NCBI GenBank assembly: GCA_963971225.1
Contig: OZ020269.1
Coordinates: forward strand, 36,539,264 to 36,603,263
Source of the DNA: Melieria omissa
Taxonomy: Eukaryota; Arthropoda; Insecta; Diptera; Ulidiidae
Direction of reading: 5' to 3'
Length of the DNA stretch: 64,000 bases
The notes beneath the pieces were generated by a model, which worked only from the letters and a program-made list of their open reading frames with translations, did not search any database and was not told the origin of the DNA. The position numbers and the translations under genes were made by a program. Position 1 is the first letter of the stretch, and the number at the start of each line of letters is the position of its first letter. Shown one piece after another: positions 13,274 through 23,821 of this stretch.

Positions 13274-16200
13274 AGACATAGTGCATTTCTTCCGTTAGTG
13301 CTCAGTTTTGATCGTACGTAACCTAACATATTACGAGTATCAATTACATCCCAAATGAGAACTGTAAGCTGCAGTAGGATATCGTAGGATAGTGATGAGT
13401 TGTTCAAGAATAAAAGTGATTGTGTTGGTTCTGATTGTTAATCTGAATGCAATGGTGTAGATTTCCCCGGGAATCAGAGGGCTTATGTTCGGGTCATTTT
13501 CATAACCAATAATGTTTTTAGCAACGTTGTGTTCTATTGAAATGTGTTTTGCTGACACTTTTGTTGTGTATCGGTTGCTCCCTCACAACTATTAACATGC
13601 GTGCCAACAGTTTACAATCGCGAAGACATCAGAAATTAGAAACCGAAAACCTAAACCACTGTCACCTGTCGTTCCGCTTGTATCTGGCCTGTTGAAAAAA
13701 CCATCACTATCACCTATTGAAATGCGGACACCAACAAACAAGTGAAACACAGTTGTGCAGGTGTTCCTCTGCTACTGATTTTATGTTAGAATTTGGACTC
13801 AGTGATGGTAGCCAGTAGCGCTTTCGAACGTAACAAAACCGGCAGTTGCCGCCATTTGCCGGCGCTTTTCGCGGTTGCGTGGTTTTATTCAGCCAAATAA
13901 GCGCGCTCTCACTTATGAAACATGCTCACGTAGGAGAAATAAAACGTATTAATTATGTCCAACTGTACACCCAATTCAGGAAGAAAGTGGGTTGAAAAGT
14001 CGGCTGAGTTGCCGCAGATCGTATTATAGCAGCATTTAGTCGAGTAACAGTAAATAATAAATGTAAAGATGAATGTTGTTCACACTCGCACTCGAAATAG
14101 CGCATGAGAAGTGCCGAAACTTTTTAGAATCGAGTACTTTAGTTTTGGTTATTTTAACTATGCTGCATTTTTTTAAATTGCAGAAAGGAGGTAGCAGCGG
14201 AGCATGTTGGCATCCACCATCATCGCTGAAGTACTGGCTCGGTGAAGTCGGCTGCTCTTTGAAGAATATCTTTCTCTGAATAATACGTGACCATGGCTGA
14301 GAACCCGGGGACCCCACGTGCTTACATACAATAACTCCGAAAACATCAGGAGGCAAACTTTTGCGATAAGGCTCACTTCGGATCCACTATTGCCGTGTTG
14401 CTGCTGACTACGCCCATGTTCAGCACGGCGACTGGCTGAGCTCAAATATGAGCAAACGTTCCCGTGCAGCGTGCCTTTAGCAGCGAAGACTTTGTCATTG
14501 GTGCAAGCATTGTGTTATTTTTGGCGTGACGAGCGGCGACGATTGGGCGCGTAGAAGTTAGCAGGGAGCCTCAGGGACAGTGACTGCGGCGGCAGCACTG
14601 AAACTGCAACAGAAATAGCCTTTCGAAGAAACAAAAATTTCAATGCGACCACACGAAACTAAACTCAGAGAAAAGTGAAAGACGCTGTTTGCAGTTGGGA
14701 ACTGTTGGCAAGGCTGACGAACAAGGTGCGGGAAGGATTTTGACGGGACACACGCAGACTTCGTATTGTTTTTGTTCTCTGTGTTATGCGCGAATGAAAA
14801 CAGGAAGCAGACCACATCATTTATTTCAAACTTGAGCCTCAGTGCATTGTTGTAATTCAAGATCATAATATACATATTTTAGGAAAACACATTTTTTGTA
14901 AGTATTTCATATTTTTTCTGCTTCTGTCAATATTTTCCGAATTAATTGAATGTTTGGGAAGATCTCCCGGCATTATACGGAAACATCTAATCATTCCATT
15001 TCCATTTGATGACCATTTTCACTCTCATGTCCATGTGCACAAAATGTTTTACATAAATTGAGTACGGAGCAGATACTTTTAGCATTATACACCCTAAATA
15101 AATGTATTAATACGAGGTCTGGGTTGTTTGCAGCCATTTATCTTATCCGCCGTTCTACACATCTACATATGTATGTATGTAATAGTTAAAGCCAGCCGCA
15201 GCCCTAATGCACTTTTTCAATGTTTATTAATACGTATCGGATTTGTATGCAAAAACTATGCAAAAAATTCAACAAATATGCAAACATATGCAAATATGCA
15301 GTGCTTATGTTAGCTCATTCTTAAAATTTTTCAATACAAATAGTTTCTGTCTTGGTCTCGTTCAAATCGGAAGCTCCAAAAAAATATGCACTCGCACATA
15401 ATTCCGATCCCTATTTATTATAATTGTGTTGCATCCAGTCGTATCTATATATTTGCATCCAAATGTAAATTTATGTGTGTGTATGTGTATGACAAACGAG
15501 TGCATAGGCACTACGTATGTATGTATGTTGCATATGGCTCTAGGCTTTAAAAGACTCTTAAAAGGGAAATATGTATGCATACATATGAAAGTACCATAGA
15601 CCAGGACCGCATTCGTTTTTCTGAAAGTTAAGTATTTAATGCGCATTTAAGTAAGAAATCTTCAATGTTAGACGCCTCAGAGGCGGTCGTCTTATCTGCG
15701 TCATAAAAGCCTCGATTTGTATTGCGGAGCTCTCTCTGAAAGGAATAACTCCGAGTACTCTGTAGCTTACTATTGATTAGGCCCTGCGCCCTGTAACCAC
15801 AGACGGCACTGCTCATGCACATATTTATGTATTTCTGTCTGCGCTATGTGCATTGTAGCTGGAATAATTAAAAACTCGAATTTCTTGTATGGCAACTGTG
15901 AAAAAATGTTTGCGCTTGTGGTAAAAAGCGAACTAAAGAGTGAAAAAAATTAAAAGACATGAATGGATGGACACGGAGAGCCGACACAAGCGGCGCGTGT
16001 TGCTGCTGGCAGTGGTGGAAAGCGCGCACAGCGCCGCGCGTTTGACACCATTGACGCTGACGATGTTGCAAGTCACTTGCACTTGTTTGATAATAACAGC
16101 AGCCCGGCAACCAGCCGGAAAACTTTGCGAGCAATGCGTCGCATTGCTGTGTTATCGTACCGAAGTTGTTGTTATTTTTGTTGTTACTTAAGATAAGCGT

Positions 16201-16941
16201 ATCTCAAATTTACATTACTCATGGGTTTCTTGTAGTTGGTTTGTAATGCTTTCAATGCTTTCTGTGCAAGTAAATAAGAAACAAGGTCGATCCGTACACT
16301 GCCAGTCAATCGTTGGCGCAGAACCAAGACTAAGTATTTAGATATGTGTTTGTAAATTAACTTTGAACTAAAATTTAAATTCTAAGTTGATTTTTCGCTT
16401 TCAATAAAATGTATACAAACAAAACAGAAACAACAAATATGCTTTGCTTTCCTTTCGATTTGATCTGATTCAGTTATGGTAAATCTTTTATTTAATCAAT
16501 CAATATCCAAGCCTTCGGGCAAACCTGATTTAATCGATGGCGATACCAATTCACACAAAATACTAGTGCAAAAAACTTAACAAATAGTGCAAAAACGTAT
16601 AAAATCAAATGCCGGTTAATAAAATATACATAAACTGTAAATATTCAAACAAACAAAACACTATCTACTTTCCTTGATTTTCAACAGTTGAGTATTTGCC
16701 GAAACAAGACCGATTGTGAAATTTTCTTTTTGTTCAATTTAATATAACACGGTTCTCATCAAAAGTAATGTTACCCTTAAAATGCTTAAAACCCTAAAAT
16801 GCGAACTGTATTCTTGTTTGTTTATAAAACAACGCAATTCACTAGCAGAAAACAACTTTGAGAAATATTCTATTAAATATTAGCAAAAAGTCTTTGCAAT
16901 AAGTGGTCGTTTCAAAAACATATGGGCATCTCCCAGTGGCA
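13274..16941. other. Unannotated stretch
   Basis: No gene or element end is recognised. A 72-codon open frame on the minus strand (about 13340-13558) lacks an ATG at its first codon and matches nothing I know. From 14000 to 16200 base composition is mixed, with several overlapping chance frames on both strands. Confidence 0.4.
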
Positions 16942-17534
16942 TGGACGCGACATTCGCACGCTTTCAATTACATCAAAAACAAGAAAGAAACATAAAAGTC
17001 GATATGTTTTTTTAGTGTTCTAACGCGCTGAAATAGTGCTACATTTTAGAAATATATTGCAAAGATTTAGTACAAATAAGTACAAAATTATAAGCTATTT
17101 TGCTATGAAACGGACGCGACAAAAAATATAAGTTTTTTTGAAACTCTTATAGAAATATGCAAAATTTAGCAATTTTTGGGAATTTTCTTTTTATATATAT
17201 ACATGCAAATGAAGGTCAAAGGATAACTTTTCTTTGTAGACTTATGAAATATGAGAATTTTCTCTAAGCTTTTTTTAATTAGGTAAAGCAAGAATACGGA
17301 CGCGACATCACGGACGCGACAAATTTTTGCAAGGGTATTCCCCTTATTAAATACAGAACTCTATTCGAATTAGATCTTGTTTAATATCGTGCACACAGCT
17401 CTTACAATCATTAGCAATGCACCTTTCATTCATCACATCGCAGCAAACTGGTTTTAGAAACAACTTAATAAATTAATAAAATAAAATTAAATTAATTAAT
17501 TAGCTGAACATATTTGTACAGTATTTTTCATTAA

Positions 17535-17897
17535 CCCTTTCTGGAAATTTGTACGATATATCGTCCAATTTTTTTTAAAGATATTTTATTGGACAGCGAA
17601 CGTATTTTTTATGAAACGGCTTTTTAATTCTTATTAAGTTAAATTCTGTTTAAAAATATAAACGGCTACACAGTGTGAGTGCGTTTTGAAAGCAGCTCTT
17701 TGCAAGAATTTGGCGATGCGATGCTGCTGCGGAGGAATTTTTAAATATGTAATATTTTTTAGTAGCAAAAAGCCAAACAATTTCAAAGTTTGAATCTCAG
17801 TTGATTTATAAAACTTATTAAATTTAAAACTTTTTGCTTCTAAAGAATTCTTTCCTTTAAAAAATGTTACGATATATCGTACAAATGACCACAAGGG
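17535..17897. mobile_element. TTAA-type MITE P7 with TACGATATATCGTA ends, 363 bp
   Basis: TTAA (17531-17534) precedes a left end beginning CCCTTTCTGGAAATTTGT. The right end, reverse-complemented, begins CCCTTGTGGTCATTTGT and is followed by TTGC, a worn TTAA. Both ends run into the palindrome TACGATATATCGT (17552 and 17868). No transposase is present. A diverged relative of the right end lies immediately outside at about 17905-17943. Confidence 0.6.
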
Positions 17898-18449
17898 TTG
17901 CAAAGCTTTGTACGTATCGTATCGTACAAATGGAAGGCAAAGGCTGCAAGTGATGTTTGCATTTTTTTTTAAGTTATGTATGATATTTGGTAACAGAATT
18001 TTTCTGTTTGCTTGAATGCTACGCCCATCACTAAATCGTATGATTAATAAAATTCGACTGTTCGACTATTTCTATTCAGAAATAACAATTACTAGACGAT
18101 TTTGTGTTTTACTGGGCAGACACAAATATGTAATGTTAGACATGAGTACTTGCCACTCCTACTACGATAATAAGAATCGGCTATATTCGGTATCTTTCTA
18201 CAAAGTTATATGGTGTTTAGTTGATTCTGTGTTTTATTGAGGGGAAAAGGGCTTTGCAACAACAATAACGGTTCTATAAGGCCTGATAAATGTGACTCTA
18301 TTATTTATATATATAATTTATATAGGTTTCGGTCAAAATGAAATCACGTTTCGATTTTTTGTTGTTATAATTTATGTTTTCTTATCAAAAAAACCAATGA
18401 ATTATTCATAAAACTTAAAAAAACGAAACAAAAGTTTAATGCATTTTTA

Positions 18450-18500
18450 CTCCTTTGCGGACCATTGTACGATATATCGTACAAATTTGATTGAGCTGTA
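18450..18500 (+). mobile_element. Left-end remnant of a P7-related MITE
   Basis: CTCCTTTGCGGACCATTG followed by TACGATATATCGTACA matches the terminal layout of P7 (CCCTTT then TACGATATATCGT). The expected TTAA is worn to TTAC. No matching right end was found. Confidence 0.4.
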
Positions 18501-18564
18501 ATTCTAAACCTAAATTATATTTTTGATATTTTGTTGTATTTTATTGGTAAAATGTTCAATGAGA

Positions 18565-18886
18565 GTCATTGGTTGGTTGGTTGGTTAGAGTGGTAATGCC
18601 CCAGGCATCCAATTAGCGCAGATGCGCCGTTTTGAAACCACTATCTTGATTCAACCTAGGTAGATGGTTGTTATACTCCCGGTGACTAAAACCGCTACAG
18701 CCAATTCGAGAGGTTTAGAAAGGCAAGAAGTGAGCTTACCTTGTAGTCCTTGATTTCGTCAACGTTCGTAAACGTCGGTTTACCTAGAGTTTTCCACCGT
18801 CTCCTTGCTAAGGCCGGGCAATCGCAGAGAAAGTGTTGAATCGTTTCTTGAGAGTCATTAGTTTGAAAGAAAAATTGGTATCTCAA
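18565..18886 (-). mobile_element. LOA/I-like non-LTR 3' fragment
   Basis: The minus-strand frame at 18695-18886 ends with H-F-L-C-D-C-P-A-L-A-R-R-R, the same CCHC-type tail motif found after the RNase H domain at 24987-25718 and in the fragment near 32040. Downstream is a 3' UTR that ends in CCAA repeats (18575-18590 read on the plus strand as GGTTGGTTGG). Only the last 60 or so codons remain, so it is 5'-truncated and non-functional. Confidence 0.6.
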
Positions 18887-19121
18887 GAAATGCGGAAATT
18901 GACCGGAAATCGAAAAAGAATCGAATATTCAGAGCTTCCGGTTACGGACGCGACCAATTTTAAACACCCATAACATTTTTTTCCGATTTTTCCGGGAACA
19001 AATTATTATATTTTCCTAACGAGAAGAATGCAACTATTTAAAAACTGATAGCTACTTGCATTTGAAAAGTTTGTCCACTAATGACAACAATAAATAATGT
19101 TTTTTGAACACGGACGCGACA

Positions 19122-19745
19122 TTAGGAGGCAAGAAGGAGCAAACTCAAAAAACTTCCGTTCTTCGAACTCCACTTTCTCTCGCTTTCTCTAATACATAAG
19201 ATTGTTGTTAGTAGAAAACTGTTACATTACAAGAAAAATATAATATTACTTGAATAAGCTAAAAACACAAAGAAAGAAAGTGCATATAATTCGTCAAAAG
19301 GCTCAGAATTTTTTTGTTTTTTTTTACAGTAGTATATTTCGGCCAAAAACTTTAAAAAATTAAAAATTCTTTTACATTAATCACATATAGATATTTAAGC
19401 TTTATTATTGGATAATAAAAAGTTTTTCTGAGCAGTTTGAATTTTTCACTCGTGGTGGACCATTTTTGGGAGGTTTAATTTGTTCATCGTACATTAACGA
19501 GTATGTATGTGGCCATATGGAAGAGTATCTAAAGTCGGCATAAGAGAATTGCGTCATTATTGAGTTGGCAGCTTTATAGAAGTCAAGGCGCATAAATTTA
19601 TTTCGTCTGTTTTGAAAAATCCCTTTTTTTAACAATATTATGTGCGTTTCCTTTTTGGCTTTAATCTTTCAAACAACATTGGTCAGATCATCTGTGCACA
19701 TGGTCTTCAATTTTTGACTTAAGCTCACCTCCACACCGACCACAG
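19122..19745. other. Unannotated stretch with one odd minus-strand frame
   Basis: A minus-strand open frame at 19405-19635 (about 76 codons) contains the phrases F-Y-K-A-A-N-S-I-M-T-Q-F and I-K-P-P-K-N-G-P-P-R-V. It reads more like a protein scrap than random AT-rich sequence, but I do not recognise it. Nothing else is supported. Confidence 0.3.
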
Positions 19746-19889
19746 GCGGCACTAATACTAAATCAATATTTTTTTTTTTTCGAAATTGTGAACCTTTTTA
19801 GGCTTACTGTCAAAATTATATGTCAATCCGACCATTAGTTTACAAGTTACAGTGCTTTAAGTGACACTACTTTTGAGTTTTCAAAAAAA

Positions 19890-20939
19890 ATGAATTCAAA
19901 GCAATTCCGTGTGCTGATTTATCATTGTTTTTTAATGAAAAAAAATACTGTTCAATGCCAGGAATGGCTTGAAAAACATTATTCGGACTCTGCTCCATCA
20001 AAAAGAACCATTTGTTATTGGTATGCCGAATTCAAACGTGGTCGTACAGACACCGATGACATTCCATCTACTGGACGGCCAAATGACGCTGTTATTCCGG
20101 AAAACGTTGAAAAAAAACTGAAAATCATTATGTCCGACCGTAAAGTGAAAGTGGGGGAGATTGCTGACATTCTAAAGATATCAGCAGGCAGTGTACATAC
20201 CATAATACACGAACATTTGGTTATGAAAAAGGTGTTTTCGAAATGGGTGCCGCGTTTGCTCACACCGGAGCAAAAACAACAACGAATCGATGATTCAAAG
20301 AGCTGTTTGGACATGTTTACGCGCAACAAGTCGGAGTTTTTGCGTCGGTACATCACAATGGATGAAACATGGATCCACCATTTCACTCCAGAGTCAAATC
20401 GGCAGTCTGCTGAGTGGCATGCAACCGGTGAAAGCCGCCCAAAGCGTCCAAAGGCACAAACATCGGCTGGCAAGGTTATGGCGTCAGTATTTTGGGATGT
20501 GCACGGAATAATATTCATCGACTATCTTGAGAAAGGGAAAACAATCAATAGCGACTATTATATAGCGTTGTTGGAACGTTTGAAAGAAGAAATCGCGATT
20601 AAGCGGCCCCATATGAAGAAGAAAAAAGTGTTGTTTCACCAAGACAATGCACCGTGTCACAAGTCGATGAAAACGATGGCAAAAATGCATGAATTGGGCT
20701 TCGAATTGCTTCCTTATCCCCCGTATTCTCCAGATCTGGCCCCCAGCGACTACTGGCTCTTCGCAGACCTCAAAAAGATGCTCCGTGGTAAGAGATTTGG
20801 CTCAAATGATGAAGTAATCGCCGAAACTAACGCCTATTTTGAAGGCAAAGAAAAATCGTTCTACAAAGGCGGTATCGAAAGATTGGAAAAGCGTTGGAAT
20901 GATTGTATCTCCCTAAAAGGGGACTATGTTGATGAATAA
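19890..20939 (+). CDS. Mariner transposase, intact 349-aa ORF (DD34D)
   Basis: This is an uninterrupted ATG-to-TAA frame of 349 codons, the usual mariner length. The N-terminal half (residues 5-110) is the paired helix-turn-helix DNA-binding region. The linker motif W-V-P-R-L is at about 119-123. The catalytic triad is D158 (T-M-D-E-T-W), D252 (H-Q-D-N-A-P-C-H) and D287 (S-P-D-L-A-P-S-D-Y), with 34 residues between the last two: the DD34D signature. The text is closest to what I know of irritans-subfamily (Himar-like) mariners, e.g. A-S-V-F-W-D-x-H-G-I-I-F-I-D-Y-L. It would be a nuclear enzyme that cuts and pastes DNA at TA. All key residues are present, so it may be active or very recently dead; I cannot test expression. 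Confidence 0.95.
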   Translation: MNSKQFRVLIYHCFLMKKNTVQCQEWLEKHYSDSAPSKRTICYWYAEFKRGRTDTDDIPSTGRPNDAVIPENVEKKLKIIMSDRKVKVGEIADILKISAGSVHTIIHEHLVMKKVFSKWVPRLLTPEQKQQRIDDSKSCLDMFTRNKSEFLRRYITMDETWIHHFTPESNRQSAEWHATGESRPKRPKAQTSAGKVMASVFWDVHGIIFIDYLEKGKTINSDYYIALLERLKEEIAIKRPHMKKKKVLFHQDNAPCHKSMKTMAKMHELGFELLPYPPYSPDLAPSDYWLFADLKKMLRGKRFGSNDEVIAETNAYFEGKEKSFYKGGIERLEKRWNDCISLKGDYVDE

Positions 20940-20970
20940 AAACGAATTTTGGCAAAAAAAAGTGTTTTAA

Positions 20971-21424
20971 CCCTTTCGGTACTTCTTTTTTTTTAACTTT
21001 AAAAGTCATTCTTTTCCATTTTATGAAATATGGCATAGTAAAAAATTAAAAAAATCGTACAGCCTTAGTGAACTATATTTGGGATCTAACTTTTTTTACA
21101 CTTACTCAAGCAATAAATACCTACTAGATTACTTACATAAACCTATGAAATACATTGATTTTTGTAATAGAATAAATAAAAGTACAAAGTGACCTCTTTT
21201 TGTAAAATACGCAGCTCGATAGGACTGCGCACTTTCTGAACCCTTACAAGTTACTTGGTACACTAATCAAAATATTTTTTTCATGATTTGGTATAAAAAT
21301 CTTCAGAGAAAAATACAAAAATTGAAAATTTTAGGTCAAAAACTTGTGGATACTATACAAGTTTTTGACCTAAAACAGGCACTGAAAAGAGACTATGCCA
21401 TATGGCATAGAATAACCGAAAGGG
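20971..21424. mobile_element. TTAA MITE P1 in mariner 3' UTR, 454 bp
   Basis: TTAA at 20967-20970 and 21425-21428 flanks ends CCCTTTCGGT and ACCGAAAGGG. In mariner copy 2 the same site reads GTGTTTTAATTAGTTAG with a single TTAA (about 45716), so the empty site is visible in this window. Subterminal ATGGCATAG repeats occur at both ends, and a 17-bp hairpin built on AGGTCAAAAACTTG lies near 21331-21375. There is no coding capacity. This is diagnostic of piggyBac-type insertion. Confidence 0.88.
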
Positions 21425-21463
21425 TTAATTAGTTAGTCACACACATTATTGAACGAAGTGTTA

Positions 21464-21627
21464 GCTCTGTTTGGGTACTTTTCTGCAAACAATTTTTCAG
21501 CAACTAAAATCAGGAGAGCAAGCAAGCTTACGCTTCCAAAAATTAAAACTATCAAAAAAATAAACCAACAGAAATTTTCAATGTGACTTTTCACATTCAT
21601 GGCGAATTGGAAAAATAATAGAAACAA
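21464..21627 (-). pseudogene. Membrane-segment protein fragment, type 1
   Basis: The minus-strand frame contains a hydrophobic stretch (I-F-G-S-V-S-L-L-A-L-L-I-L-V-A) followed by E-K-L-F-A-E-K-Y. A related frame at 49856-49940 has I-F-G-S-V-C-L-F-A-I-W-I-M-V then K-F-V-L-E-K-Y. DNA identity is modest but the peptide pattern is kept, which suggests two copies of a coding exon or transposon ORF. Mariner B was inserted at its edge (TA at 21462). One guess is the last transmembrane segment of a chemoreceptor-type protein; that is not established. Confidence 0.35.
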
Positions 21628-21686
21628 AATTAAAGGTTAAAGAAATAAACAGTTAATTTCAAAGTTTCGTTTGAAGTTTGAATCTA

Positions 21687-23227
21687 CACTGCAGAGCATA
21701 ACTATAGACGCACCCACATTTTTGCGTTTCTGAGCAATTAAAAATTTTTGAGAAAAATCTAATGATGCAGGATCAAAGAGCTTTAAAAGTTATTAACTTT
21801 AGGTTCTTGTGCAAATTAAAAATTTGCTAAACACTGCGATTAAAAATGTAGTTTTTGGCTGGCGCATAACTATAGACGCACTTTGAACATTTTATTTTGA
21901 GTACAATAATAACGTATTAAAGAAAACAAATGTAAGTTGTGTAAGTGTCAGTAGTGAGTAGGTCCTTCTTTGTTTTGGATAAGCTCGAAAACTCGGTTTG
22001 GCAAGCTTTCTAGAAGGTTTAAACGCACAGAATTGCTTATCGACTCCCAAGCTTGAATAATTGCCATTTTTAAGCTCTCAACCATGTCGTATTGCTTGAT
22101 TTCAGCAAACACAATGCACACCAGTATTCCCCACATGTCCGCCATGGGATTTAAATCTGGAGAACAAGCTGGCCATTGAAGAAAAGGAATGTGATGTGTC
22201 TGGCGCCAAGTGTTTGTCTCGTTGCTTTTGTGTACAGAGGCATTATCTAGTTGAAAAATTAGTCCACTTCGTCGATATCGGTTAAAAAATCGTAGCAGAT
22301 TTGTTTACAGGAGTGTAGTGTACTCTGCCGCATTCCTTTGCGTACAGGAAAATCCAGTTCCAACATACCGTTCTCACAAAATGCTCCCCACATCATTAAA
22401 GAACCCCCTCCGAAACTTCTTTTGGAAAAAAATCGCGGTCCTTTGCGTAAATCTCTCCAGTAAGAGTTAAATCCATCTGGACCGTCAAGGTTAAACTTCT
22501 TTTCATCGGAGAATGAAAGAAAAATTCATGCTTTATAAAATTAAGGAAGCATAATTGGGGATTCGGAAAACTGTCTTCACTTTTTCAAATCCGTACTCAT
22601 ATTGTTTCAAGCGAATTGCAATCGGGATTCCTTATGGCGTGGCAATAATCGGGGTATATTTTTCAATTTCTGCCGGGAAATGTTCGGATACTCCTTTAAC
22701 ACCCTGTTCACTGTCCAACGAGACACATTAACTCCACAATCTTTTCCAATTTGCTTAGCTGTTCTCATAAAGTTACTAGCAGCACCAATTACACGACGTT
22801 TATCCCGTTCAGAAAGCTTTAGTTTTCTTCCTCCTTTTTTGTTTGTACCATAATTGGTTGTATCTTTTAAAAACGATCGCACTACTTTGTCCGATCGCTT
22901 AAATTTTCGACCGATTTCGCGAAGTCCAACACTTTCTTCGCGAAAAGATAAAATTATGCCTTTTTCGATTTCCGACAAGTACGAACCACGAGGCATTTTT
23001 AAATAATATGGAACTCAATCAAAAAAGTCAAAGAAATACCGCTATTTCGTGACTTACTCGATCAACAGACTAAATAACTCACATTTTTACAGTGCGTCTA
23101 TAGTTATGCACCAGCCAAAAACGACATTTTCAATCGCAGTGTTCAGCAAATTTTTTTTTTTAATTTGCACAAGAACCTAAAGTTAATAACTTTTAAAGCT
23201 CTTTCATCCTGCATCATTAGATTTTTG
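21687..23227 (-). mobile_element. Tc3-like element with long inverted repeats, right end cut
   Basis: The left end follows TA at 21685-21686 and begins CACTGCAGAG. The 17-mer CATAACTATAGACGCAC occurs twice in the left terminus (about 21697 and 21867) and once inverted near the right (about 23094), giving the IR/DR plan of Tc3 and related elements. Text between the two left repeats is mirrored at 23110-23227, after which homology stops, so the outermost right repeat (about 80 bp) is lost. It encodes a decayed transposase on the minus strand. Confidence 0.82.
21945..22996 (-). pseudogene. Tc3-like transposase pseudogene
   Basis: The N-terminal frame (22607-22996) starts M-P-R-G-S-Y-L-S and carries the helix-turn-helix region, with A-A-S-N and the R-Q-K-L segment as in Tc3A. 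After a disrupted stretch with stops (about 22510-22606), the conserved D-E-K-K-F-N-L-D-G-P-D-G follows (about 22440-22505), then M-M-W-G-A-F. The C-terminus (21948-22190) reads S-P-D-L-N-P-M-A-D-M-W-G-I-L-V, where family members have I-E-N-L-W-G. The third catalytic residue, normally Glu, is therefore Ala here. With stops, frame changes and this substitution the enzyme is dead. Confidence 0.85.
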
Positions 23228-23821
23228 TTGTCTAGTACAATCTTGCAAGCTCTTACAAAATGAACTGTCACTTAACGCTCTCAGTTTTTCTCTCGTTGCG
23301 AAAGATTGGGCGTACACAAACGCCATCCAATAAAAATGTGTACGAAATATCCATACCCAAGCAGAGCTTATGTCCCCTCCGTCTTGAGGCATGCCTAATC
23401 GAACTAATTTATGTTTTCTCAAACATGTTTTTACCTGAAATGTATATTTTAGGCTTCATGTTTTCAACATTCCTACATACTTCCATACATACGAATGTGC
23501 ATATTTTTATGCATTATTATTTTATTGTTATAACGAAAAACGTAACAAAAATTAGGTTTCTTCAACTTTAATTAAATGTTGTACTTCCTTCTTTCCAAAC
23601 AAGGGACAAAATTTAGATGTTTCGTACATTCGTATATATATTAGGTTAATTCTGGTAAAAATTTCCTTCGGATTACTCCAAAAACTCATTTAAGCCAAAA
23701 CTTTCAGATTGTATCCATTGCTTCTTTTTTGGCACTTGATTTTACTAACTAATTATAGGTTTTTTCTTTTTAAGGATAGTACTTACTGCTTCTGACTACT
23801 TTTGTTACGTAAACTGTGTAA
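23228..23821. other. Unannotated AT-rich stretch
   Basis: No gene or element end is recognised. Open frames here are short and lack motifs. Confidence 0.4.

Larger units (their letters stand above)
16942..19120. repeat. Cluster of decamer CGGACGCGAC
   Basis: The CpG-rich decamer CGGACGCGAC occurs at 17111, 17297, 17311, 18945 and 19111, with a one-base variant at 16942, all in the same orientation within about 2.2 kb of AT-rich DNA. Two copies are only 14 bp apart. The surrounding text (often followed by AAAT or ATT) is not otherwise conserved enough for me to name an element. They may be binding sites or scraps of one repeat split by later insertions (P7 and a LOA fragment lie between them). 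Confidence 0.6.
19746..21461 (+). mobile_element. Mariner B, copy 1 (5' end lost, MITE in 3' UTR)
   Basis: This copy is nearly identical to the one at 43732-45755 from about 19746 onward. Its right inverted repeat is intact (ends ...GAACGAAGTGT at 21461, then TA). The left terminal repeat, about 45 bp in the other copy, is missing: sequence before GCACTAATACTAAATC is unrelated or too diverged. A 454-bp TTAA MITE lies between the stop codon and the right end. With one terminus gone this copy should not be mobile in cis, though its transposase could still act in trans. Confidence 0.88.

Noticed and set aside
14036..14875. Overlapping minus-strand frames near 14 kb
   Set aside because: Low-information frames on both strands with no recognised motif and no splice context.
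20015..20518. 167-codon minus-strand frame
   Set aside because: It is the antisense shadow of the intact mariner transposase and shows no motif of its own.
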